From Thiobacillus denitrificans (GTDB lineage Bacteria; Pseudomonadota; Gammaproteobacteria; Burkholderiales; Thiobacillaceae), in NCBI GenBank assembly GCA_002424845.1, contig DILD01000047.1:1296-7338 (forward strand): a DNA stretch of 6,043 bases, given 5' to 3'. Position numbers and translations under genes: made by a program. The first letter of the stretch is position 1. Each line of letters starts with the position of its first letter. Shown in pieces: positions 1 through 5,740 of this stretch. Below the pieces are notes generated by a model, which was not told the origin of the DNA, did not search any database, and was given only the letters and a program-made list of their open reading frames with translations.

Positions 1-55
1 GGCGCGACGCGCCTTGCATCCATCGATTTCTCGTGGCAACGCGGACGTGAAACGA

Positions 56-65
56 GTGTTAACAC
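56..65. repeat. 10-bp perfect palindrome upstream of the methyltransferase gene
   Basis: GTGTTAACAC is perfectly self-complementary and ends 9 bp before the ATG at 75. Its position would suit an operator for a dimeric regulator, but a palindrome this short can arise by chance. No partner site or convincing -35/-10 pair was found in the 74 bp available. The function is therefore unassigned. Confidence 0.25.
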
Positions 66-74
66 GCCCTAAGT

Positions 75-1613
75 ATGGCGGACGCTACAATCTTTTGCAT
101 GGATACGCTAGCAAGTTACGACGAACTCCCCTACGACAGCCTGCCCCTGCCTGAAACCCAGCCGGATTTTCTGGCGGCGGTCGCAAGGCTGCATGGCTAT
201 GATGCCCCGGATCCTGTCCGGGCACGCATCCTCGAACTCGGTTGTGCGCAGGGGGGCAACCTGATTCCCCTGGCTTGGCGCTGGCCCGAATCGGAATGCG
301 TGGGGGTGGAATTGTCGCGCATTCAGGCCGAGTCGGGCGCGGCCTTCATCCGGGCGTTGGACCTGCCCAATGCCCGCATCGTGCATGCCGATCTCGCTGC
401 GCTACCGGACGGTCTGGGCGAGTTCGATTACATCATCGCCCATGGCGTGTTTTCCTGGGTGCCGCCCTCGGTGCAGCAGGCGCTGCTCGATCTATGTCGC
501 CGTCATCTGTCGGCGAACGGCGTGGCCTACGTCAGCTTCAATGTCGCCGCAGGCTGGCAGAGGCTTCAGCCACTGCGGGCTGCGCTGGTTGAGCGCACCT
601 CGCCCGGCCTGCCTGCGCCGCAACGCCACCAGCAGGCGCTGCGCATACTGGATGAATTGGCGGCCGAATGGAGCGATCCGTTTTTACTCAAGGAAATTGC
701 TTATCTGAAAACGGCGGCACCGTCTTACCTGTTCCACGAATACCTTGCCGAGTTCAACGCGCCGATGTCTTTCGGCGAGTTCACGGCGCAACTCGACGCA
801 CATCATTTGCGCTATGTCGGAGAAGCCGGTCCGCGCTGTGCGGTAGTCGAACTCGAAGACGCCTGGGGCTTGATACCAGAGAGCATGGCAGGGCGCTGGA
901 TGGACGCGGAAAGCGCCCTTGACGATGCGCTTTCTGTTCGCTTTCGCCGGGCCCTGATCGCCTGCGCTGATGCGCCATGCGCCCAGCCGCCTGAAATGGA
1001 AGCCCTTGGCGGGCTGTCGTTTCACGCTGATTTGCGCTGTGACGAGGAAATCGACCTGGATGGCATGACGGAGCAGGCCTTCATCAATCCCGCGGGAAAT
1101 GGCTTTCCTGTCGTTTTGCCGCTGATGAAAGCCGCTGTGATGGTGTTATCGGGGGCCTATCCCCTGGCTTTGAACCATGCGGATTTGCTGGGCGCGGCAC
1201 GCCAATTGATGGCTGATTATGGCGTGCCGGACAGCCCGGATGAGCCAACATACCGTGAAGCCTTGTTTCAACTGGTGATCGCCCATGGCGTCATGCCCAC
1301 CGTGTGGGCGGCCGAGGCTGCCATGGAGCCGGGCGAGCGCCCGATTGCACATCGGCTGGCACGTCTGCAGGCCGCCACTTCAGGATGGGTTGTCAGTGGT
1401 GCACGGCATGTGGCGATCGATCTGGACCCTGCTGGACGGATGCTGCTGAGTTTGCTGGATGGCAACCGAACGCTCGATGATCTGGTGGCGGTCATGCGAG
1501 CCTTTCTTGCCGAGGCAGGCCTGGCGTTGTCCATGGATGCCGTCACCGAACTGACGCACCGTCAATTGTGGCTATTTGCGCGTCAAGGCCTGCTGGCAAG
1601 CGAGCAGGGGTGA
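75..1613 (+). CDS. SAM-dependent methyltransferase with methyltransferase regulatory domain (PKMT-like)
   Basis: This 512-residue protein is a class I methyltransferase. Motif I is ILELGCAQGGN (residues 52-62), the acidic end of strand 2 is VGVELS (76-81), and the family hallmark FDYIIAHGVFSWVP lies at 117-130. A regulatory domain of the MethyTransf_Reg type follows, recognisable by SYLFHEYLAEFNAP (217-230). The C-terminal part (about 430-510), with RHVAID, LLDGNRTLDDL and a final helix LTHRQLWLFARQGLL, resembles the C-terminal domain of rickettsial-type protein lysine methyltransferases. No signal peptide or membrane segment is seen, so it is probably cytosolic. The substrate is unknown; a protein lysine target is an inference from the architecture. 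An in-frame TAA at 60-62 limits the start to the ATG at 75. The ATG at 99 (Met9) fits the usual family N-terminus (SYDELPY soon after the start) at least as well. Neither has a clear Shine-Dalgarno sequence. It stands alone on its strand and converges with the PAS-GGDEF-EAL gene. Confidence 0.88.
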   Translation: MADATIFCMDTLASYDELPYDSLPLPETQPDFLAAVARLHGYDAPDPVRARILELGCAQGGNLIPLAWRWPESECVGVELSRIQAESGAAFIRALDLPNARIVHADLAALPDGLGEFDYIIAHGVFSWVPPSVQQALLDLCRRHLSANGVAYVSFNVAAGWQRLQPLRAALVERTSPGLPAPQRHQQALRILDELAAEWSDPFLLKEIAYLKTAAPSYLFHEYLAEFNAPMSFGEFTAQLDAHHLRYVGEAGPRCAVVELEDAWGLIPESMAGRWMDAESALDDALSVRFRRALIACADAPCAQPPEMEALGGLSFHADLRCDEEIDLDGMTEQAFINPAGNGFPVVLPLMKAAVMVLSGAYPLALNHADLLGAARQLMADYGVPDSPDEPTYREALFQLVIAHGVMPTVWAAEAAMEPGERPIAHRLARLQAATSGWVVSGARHVAIDLDPAGRMLLSLLDGNRTLDDLVAVMRAFLAEAGLALSMDAVTELTHRQLWLFARQGLLASEQG

Positions 1614-1649
1614 TCGGTTCGAGTAAACCCCGAGTTTGGCTGGGCGGTC

Positions 1650-3887
1650 CTAGAACTTGAGGACGGTGATGCCGCTATGGGGCAGCGCTTGCTGTCCGGT
1701 AACGAACGCGACAAAGGCATCTTCTTCAATCGGCCTGGAATACAGGTACCCCTGGACTTTTTTGCAGCCAATTTGCACCAGGTAATCCTGCTGCTCGGAT
1801 GTTTCGATGCCCTCGGCGATGGTGTCCAGTCCAAGTGTCTTGGCGAGCCCGATGATGGCGGAGGCAATGGCGCAGTCGTTGGCGTTGCCGGGCATGTCCC
1901 GGACGAATGAGCGGTCAATTTTGAGGTTGTCGATCGGGAGTTGTTTCAAATAGGACAAGGATGAGTAGCCCGTCCCGAAATCGTCAATGGCGATACGGAT
2001 GCCATTTTCGCGCAACCGGGTCAGCACCGTGGCACACAGTTTGATGTCGCGCATCAGAATATTCTCGGTCAATTCGATCTGCAGCTTATGGCCGGGAAGC
2101 TGGTATTCCCGCAGCAGTGTGATGACGCGTTCGATGAAATCCGGTTGTGCCAGTTGCACCGCCGAGATGTTGACCGAGATGTAGTCGAGCTCGATGCCGG
2201 CGGCATGCCAGGCATGCATGCGTGCCAGCGCTTCACGCAGGATCCAGTCGCCCAATGGAACAATCAGCCGGGTGTTTTCGGCAAGCGGTATGAAGCTGAC
2301 CGGCATGTGCGCACCCGCTGGTGCGCTTGGCCAGCGAATCAGGGCCTCGCAGGCAATGGTCTTGCCGAGTCCGATGTCCATGATGGGCTGATAATGCAGT
2401 TCGAATTCGCCATCCCGCACGGCGGCGCGCAACGCGTTGTCGAGTGCAATCTTGTTGCGGACCGCTTCCGACAGTTCCATGCTGTAGCGCATATGGCCGT
2501 CGCGTCCGGCATCCTTGGCCCGGTACATTGCCGCATCGGCATTTTTAAGCAGGGTGACCGCGTCAGTGCCGTCTTCCGGGTAGAGCGTGATGCCGATGCT
2601 GCCCCCAATGTGCAGATCCGTGCCGTTTACCGGGAATGGCTGCCTGAAGGCGGCCACCAGCTTGTCGGCCAGGGTGGAGGCGGTGGCGTGCGATACCTTG
2701 CTTTCCATCAGCACCACGAATTCGTCTCTTCCCAGGCGGGCGACGGTATCGGTCTGGCGCACCAGATTTTTTAGCCGTTGCGAGACGGCGATCAATAACT
2801 GATCGCCGACCAGATGGCCAAGGCTGTCGTTGATATTTTTGAAATGATCGAGGTCAATGAAGAGCAGGGCAATGACATGCTCGCCACGCCTGGCGAGCGC
2901 GATGGCATGGTTTAGACGATCGTTGAACAGCAGCCGGTTGGGTAGCTCGGTCAGTGCGTCGTGGTGGGCAAGGAAATCCAGTCTGGCTTGCGTTTCCTTC
3001 ATGGCCGAGATGTCGGTCATGACCGAGATGTGGTGCGTCAGGGTGCCCGCAGAATCCCGCACTTCACTGATGGTCTGTAGCAGGGGGACGATGCGGTTAT
3101 CGCGTGTCCGGTCGAAAATCTCGCCCTGCCAGTAGCCTTTCTGGCGAAGGGTGCGCCATAGGGTCTCGTAAAAGACGGGATCATGCAGTCCCGATTTGAA
3201 GATGTCCGGGGTGGCGCCGATCAGCTCGTCGCGGTCGTATCCGGTTACGCGCGATACCGCTGCATTGACTTCGACGATGCGGTTGTCGGCATCGGTAATC
3301 AGGACGCCTTCGCCGATATGGCTGAATACCCTGGCATAGAGCTGCAAATGGCGTTCGTTTTCCTTTTGCTGGGTAATGTCGGTGAACAGCATGACGGTCT
3401 TGGCATGCTTGCCGTGTTCATCATTGATTCGGGAGGCAACCACCTGCACATCCTGTCCATGCAGGTTGATGACGTGGCAGGTGCCATCGGCGACCAGACG
3501 TACATTGCTCAATGCATCGGCACAACTGCACACTTCGCATGCCGAGTGGCCAATGACCTGAACCGCTTCAGCCCTGCCGAAAAGCCAATCGAGTGCGCGA
3601 CGGTTGCAGTCTTCAACTTTGTCTTCAAGGTCGAGTACGACCACGGCCGCGCCCAGGGTGTCGAAAATGGCGCGGATCTCGTCGGTGGCCAGGCTCAGGC
3701 GGTGGTTGGTTTCGTTGAGATGTTTGATGACCTGGGTGAAGGAGTCGGCAACGATGCCAATGGGATCCAGCTCGATCAGCATGTCGTCATCGAGTTCTTC
3801 AGGCCGTAACGGCTGTGTGCCGATCACGGTCAGCAATTGATCGACTTTGGCGCGAATGTAGTCCAGGGCTTCCATTTGTTTGGGCAT
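1650..3887 (-). CDS. PAS-PAS-GGDEF(degenerate)-EAL protein, probable c-di-GMP phosphodiesterase
   Basis: This is a 745-residue soluble signalling protein with no transmembrane segment or signal peptide. Residues 1-70 are a helical leader. PAS 1 spans about 70-172 and carries a cysteine cluster (C94, C117, C120, C122, C137). PAS 2 spans about 182-295 (GEGVLITDADNRIVEVNAA, then VSRVTGYDRDELIG). The GGDEF domain (about 303-465) has FIDLDHFKNIND (343-354) for metal and nucleotide binding and an RQTD inhibitory-site motif (377-380), but its signature is GRDEF (386-390). The EAL domain (about 480-735) retains CEALIRW (513-519), SVNIS (571-575), IELTEN (604-609), DDFGTGYSSL (635-644), LKIDRSFV (655-662), AEGIE (691-695) and VQGY (711-714), which covers the known catalytic positions. 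The likely activity is hydrolysis of c-di-GMP to pGpG. The degenerate GGDEF may bind GTP or c-di-GMP for regulation, although residual cyclase activity cannot be excluded. The start has no obvious ribosome binding site. The gene begins 32 bp after tusA on the same strand with no terminator between them, so co-transcription is likely. Confidence 0.93.
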   Translation of the reverse strand: MPKQMEALDYIRAKVDQLLTVIGTQPLRPEELDDDMLIELDPIGIVADSFTQVIKHLNETNHRLSLATDEIRAIFDTLGAAVVVLDLEDKVEDCNRRALDWLFGRAEAVQVIGHSACEVCSCADALSNVRLVADGTCHVINLHGQDVQVVASRINDEHGKHAKTVMLFTDITQQKENERHLQLYARVFSHIGEGVLITDADNRIVEVNAAVSRVTGYDRDELIGATPDIFKSGLHDPVFYETLWRTLRQKGYWQGEIFDRTRDNRIVPLLQTISEVRDSAGTLTHHISVMTDISAMKETQARLDFLAHHDALTELPNRLLFNDRLNHAIALARRGEHVIALLFIDLDHFKNINDSLGHLVGDQLLIAVSQRLKNLVRQTDTVARLGRDEFVVLMESKVSHATASTLADKLVAAFRQPFPVNGTDLHIGGSIGITLYPEDGTDAVTLLKNADAAMYRAKDAGRDGHMRYSMELSEAVRNKIALDNALRAAVRDGEFELHYQPIMDIGLGKTIACEALIRWPSAPAGAHMPVSFIPLAENTRLIVPLGDWILREALARMHAWHAAGIELDYISVNISAVQLAQPDFIERVITLLREYQLPGHKLQIELTENILMRDIKLCATVLTRLRENGIRIAIDDFGTGYSSLSYLKQLPIDNLKIDRSFVRDMPGNANDCAIASAIIGLAKTLGLDTIAEGIETSEQQDYLVQIGCKKVQGYLYSRPIEEDAFVAFVTGQQALPHSGITVLKF

Positions 3888-3919
3888 GGTGTCAGGAAAA
3901 ATGGCGCAGCGATTCGGAT

Positions 3920-4159
3920 TCAGGTATTGCTGAAAATCCGGACAAGATAGCCGTCATCCATTCGGACGACAGTGCTGCGAAAGCCCATTCGTTCAACCGT
4001 AACCGGAATGGTGGTGGTGGCCTGGCGGTCGTCGGTTGTCACCACAATTTCGGTGTGGCCGGCGCGAACGGCTGCGCTATTGAGATTGAGTTCTTTCAGG
4101 GTCAGCAGCAGGCAGGATGGGCAGATCTGGCCACGAATGTCGATATCTATGGTCTTCAT
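3920..4159 (-). CDS. TusA/SirA-family sulfur carrier protein, CPSC variant
   Basis: This 79-residue protein has the TusA fold signature: an N-terminal strand, then RGQICPSCLLLTLKELN (9-25), with the catalytic cysteine expected at C13, and the later TTDDRQATTTIPVTVERMGF stretch (41-60) typical of the family. TusA proteins carry sulfur as a persulfide on this cysteine and pass it to partners in thiouridine synthesis, molybdenum cofactor metabolism or sulfur oxidation. The usual motif is CPxP; here the second proline is cysteine (C16), giving CPSC. The length is normal. The ATG follows the transporter stop by only 7 bp, the usual pairing of a YeeE-type importer with a TusA-like acceptor (YeeD in E. 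coli). The likely role is to accept sulfur from the imported compound in the cytoplasm. No good Shine-Dalgarno sequence precedes it, so translational coupling to the transporter gene is plausible. Confidence 0.9.
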   Translation of the reverse strand: MKTIDIDIRGQICPSCLLLTLKELNLNSAAVRAGHTEIVVTTDDRQATTTIPVTVERMGFRSTVVRMDDGYLVRIFSNT

Positions 4160-4166
4160 AGGGATA

Positions 4167-5279
4167 TTAACGTATCACGAAACGCGTGAGCAGGCGGGCG
4201 CCGACCCAGGTTCCGGGGATCAGCCCGGCCACGAAAAACAGGCTCTGCAGGGCGAGTATCGGCATGCCTCCCCACAGGTGCCAGACATTGCATGACGGCG
4301 CCATGCGCGCCGCCAGCCCGATCAACAGGCCGCCGGTGAGTGCGGACAGCAGCTGGCGGCGCGGAATACGCCACTGCAGCCGCCATTCGCCCACGCGCAC
4401 TGCTGACACCATCGCACCGGCGACGATGCCAATGATCAGCGGAAACTGGATGGCGGCGATGGCGTCGAGTCCCGGCCCTGGTCCGCCCTGAATCGCCTGA
4501 TCGGAAAAAGGAGGCGTGTAGTTGAGAGGCTGTAGCGAGAAATATTCCAGATTGCTGACATGCCCGGCTGCGACCAGCGATTCGATGCCGGCGCCAAGTT
4601 TCGAGTAGCTGGTGGTGATACCCATGGGCATGCCGATCAGGACATATGAGGCGAAGCCGAGCAGGGCGAGAATGACGGCCGCGCGCCACGGCGCCAGATG
4701 GCCGAGGGCGAATGCCGGGCGCTGCATGCGGCCGGCGCGGAATTCCCTCATCAGCCAGAGGCTGCCAGCCGCAGCGAGGGGCAACAGCAGGGCGCCAGGC
4801 GACAGGTTCAGCCATTGCGGCAGTGTGATGGCCTCTTTGGCCAAGCGCGTGGACTTGGCAAACGCACTCCACTGCGGATGGATCTCGGCGTAATACGCCG
4901 AGCCGGCGAGCATGCCGAGAAAGGCTGCGGCACTGGCGAGGCTTCCAGCCCCCATTTTGAACAGGCTGCCGACGACGCAGCCGCCAGCCAGCACCATGCC
5001 GATGCCAAAAATGAAACCGCCGACGATGTTGGCGAGCGAGGGGGCGCCGAGCAGGGGAAAGGGATAGAGCGAGATCAGGCCCGAGAGGCGGCCGAATTCG
5101 AACAAGACCATGCTGACGACGATCAGCAGGATCATCTGGCGCATCAGGAAAAAATCGCGAAACAGGAACAGGTCGCGGAACGACGCGGTGGTGCAGAAAT
5201 CCGCGCGATGCATGACGAACCCGGCGATCAGGCCGATGGCAAGCGATGTGGCAATGATCAGCAAGTAGCCTTGTTCCAT
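4167..5279 (-). CDS. YeeE/YedE-family membrane transporter, probably for thiosulfate or a related sulfur compound
   Basis: This 370-residue, strongly hydrophobic protein has about nine or more predicted membrane segments (roughly 5-22, 46-68, 83-105, 115-130, 161-176, 200-218, 272-293, 310-326, 341-360). It has the two-repeat organisation of the Sulf_transp family. The conserved cysteines occur in their expected settings: HRADFC (C29), GMVLAGGCVVGSLFKMGAG (C101) and ARMAPSCNVWHLWGG (C330). In TsuA (YeeE) such cysteines line the path for thiosulfate. YedE-type relatives are linked to selenium instead, so the substrate is inferred, not shown. The start is supported by an AGAGGA ribosome binding site 5 bp upstream. 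The TusA-like gene directly downstream supports sulfur import followed by sulfur relay. An intrinsic terminator lies just upstream, so expression probably depends on read-through or on a promoter overlapping that hairpin. Confidence 0.88.
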   Translation of the reverse strand: MEQGYLLIIATSLAIGLIAGFVMHRADFCTTASFRDLFLFRDFFLMRQMILLIVVSMVLFEFGRLSGLISLYPFPLLGAPSLANIVGGFIFGIGMVLAGGCVVGSLFKMGAGSLASAAAFLGMLAGSAYYAEIHPQWSAFAKSTRLAKEAITLPQWLNLSPGALLLPLAAAGSLWLMREFRAGRMQRPAFALGHLAPWRAAVILALLGFASYVLIGMPMGITTSYSKLGAGIESLVAAGHVSNLEYFSLQPLNYTPPFSDQAIQGGPGPGLDAIAAIQFPLIIGIVAGAMVSAVRVGEWRLQWRIPRRQLLSALTGGLLIGLAARMAPSCNVWHLWGGMPILALQSLFFVAGLIPGTWVGARLLTRFVIR

Positions 5280-5284
5280 GAGAA

Positions 5285-5290
5285 TCCTCT
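5285..5290 (-). promoter_or_regulatory. Ribosome binding site of the YeeE-family gene
   Basis: On the minus strand AGAGGA lies 5 bp before the ATG at 5279. It is a good Shine-Dalgarno match and fixes this start codon. The preceding terminator T-run ends only about 10 bp upstream of it. Confidence 0.7.
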
Positions 5291-5299
5291 ACAGGGACG

Positions 5300-5350
5300 A
5301 AAAAAACAGGCCCGGTCGTTCACGTGTGAAAAGCGGCGGGCCGCCTGTTT
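5300..5350 (-). terminator. Rho-independent terminator after the phoH/DUF4197 genes
   Basis: Read on the minus strand, AAACAGG (5350-5344) pairs with CCTGTTT (5310-5304). The stem is extended by CCCG/CGGG after a small bulge. The stem encloses a loop with its own short hairpin potential, and the structure runs into a tract of seven T (5306-5300). This is a classical intrinsic terminator for leftward transcription. It lies about 50 bp beyond the frame-restored stop of the DUF4197-like gene (5402) and just before the ribosome binding site of the transporter gene. Confidence 0.75.
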
Positions 5351-5401
5351 CTTCCGGGAGCGGGCGGGGCTTGCGCAACCGGGGTGTTGCCGACTCGGCC
5401 A

Positions 5402-5717
5402 TCATGGGGTACGGACTGCACCAAAGACCTTTTTCAGTAGCGCGCTGCCGGCCTGCATGGGGTTGGCCGGGATCGCGGTCTCTATTTTCCCCGATCACAG
5501 TGTAGAGCCGGTCGAGCGCCTGCCGGGTGAGCGCCTCTTTCAGGCCGGCGTTGATGTCGGTGCTGGAGAGCGCATCGACGCCGCTGGTGGCGGGCGTGCT
5601 GGCGGGCTTGTTGATCACGCCCTTCAGCACTTCATTCCAGTCGAAGGCCTGGGCAGGCAGGGCCAGGGTGAGGCCGGCAGCAAGGATCATCCAGCGCTGT
5701 GAAGCGAAGGCAGCCAT
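5402..5717 (-). pseudogene. DUF4197-family exported protein gene with internal deletion and frameshift
   Basis: The ATG at 5717 follows a strong AAGGAG site. The product begins with a signal peptide (hydrophobic MILAAGLTLALP, cleavage predicted after PAQA at residue 24), then DWNEVLKGV and DALSSTDINAGLKEALTR (48-65), which match the N-terminal part of DUF4197 proteins. Directly after comes QALDRLYTVIGE (66-77), which matches the family's C-terminal part. The roughly 130 residues that normally separate these blocks are missing. After E77 the frame runs into unrelated sequence (NRDRDPGQP and on to a TAG at 5289). Removing one base from the GGGGAAAA run (5485-5492) restores IETAIPANPMQAG, ALLKKVFGAVRTP and a TGA at 5402, the expected family ending. 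The restored product is about 104 residues, against roughly 210-240 normally. DUF4197 has no known function. Family assignment is from memory of its conserved ends. A sequencing error in the homopolymer could explain the frameshift but not the missing middle. Confidence 0.72.
5507..5536. repeat. Tandem pair of 15-bp imperfect repeats at the DUF4197 junction
   Basis: GCCGGTCGAGCGCCT (5507-5521) is followed immediately by GCCGGGTGAGCGCCT (5522-5536), agreeing at 13 of 15 positions. On the coding strand these specify EALTR-QALDR, exactly where the N-terminal and C-terminal DUF4197 blocks meet. The repeat may mark or have promoted the internal deletion. Confidence 0.6.
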
Positions 5718-5723
5718 CGTGCG

Positions 5724-5729
5724 CTCCTT
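5724..5729 (-). promoter_or_regulatory. Ribosome binding site of the DUF4197-like gene
   Basis: On the minus strand AAGGAG lies 7 bp before the ATG at 5717, a near-ideal Shine-Dalgarno site. It sits in the 23-bp gap after the phoH-like stop codon and fixes the start to the signal-peptide methionine, not to any upstream ATG in the same open frame. Confidence 0.75.
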
Positions 5730-5740
5730 GAGGAACTGGT

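Noticed and set aside
1..13. GGCGCGACGCGCC hairpin-like sequence at the left edge
   Set aside because: It is an interrupted palindrome with a single-base centre and no T-tract. It could be the tail of a terminator cut by the window edge, but there is too little context.
1614..1649. Possible bidirectional terminator between the convergent genes
   Set aside because: Only very short pairings are found (AAAC/GTTT around a 5-base loop, CCC/GGG), together with a CGAGT direct repeat. There is no stable GC stem and no T-run, so I do not call a terminator.
2088..2774. Plus-strand open frame of 228 codons opposite the GGDEF/EAL region
   Set aside because: It lies wholly within a well-supported coding gene on the other strand and shows no family resemblance.
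3183..3809. Plus-strand open frame of 208 codons opposite the PAS region
   Set aside because: It is antisense to conserved PAS codons and has no domain or convincing ribosome binding site.
4156..4872. Second minus-strand open frame of 238 codons inside the transporter gene
   Set aside because: It is out of frame with the transporter, rich in R, H and A, and overlaps conserved membrane segments and the essential cysteine motif.
5371..5378. TTGCGCAA palindrome upstream of the transporter gene
   Set aside because: It is only 8 bp and lies in GC-rich sequence before the terminator, with no second site, so chance is the simpler explanation.
5485..5492. Programmed ribosomal frameshift in the DUF4197-like gene
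   Set aside because: Restoring the frame needs a +1 shift after GGG GAA, which is not a standard slippery site. The gene has also lost its middle. A one-base insertion or homopolymer read error is simpler.
4698..5702. Long plus-strand open frame (334 codons) opposite the transporter and DUF4197-like genes
   Set aside because: Its predicted product is rich in D, Q, E, H and R with no recognisable domain, as expected from reading the complement of a hydrophobic membrane protein gene in GC-rich DNA. The minus-strand reading has clear families and ribosome binding sites.
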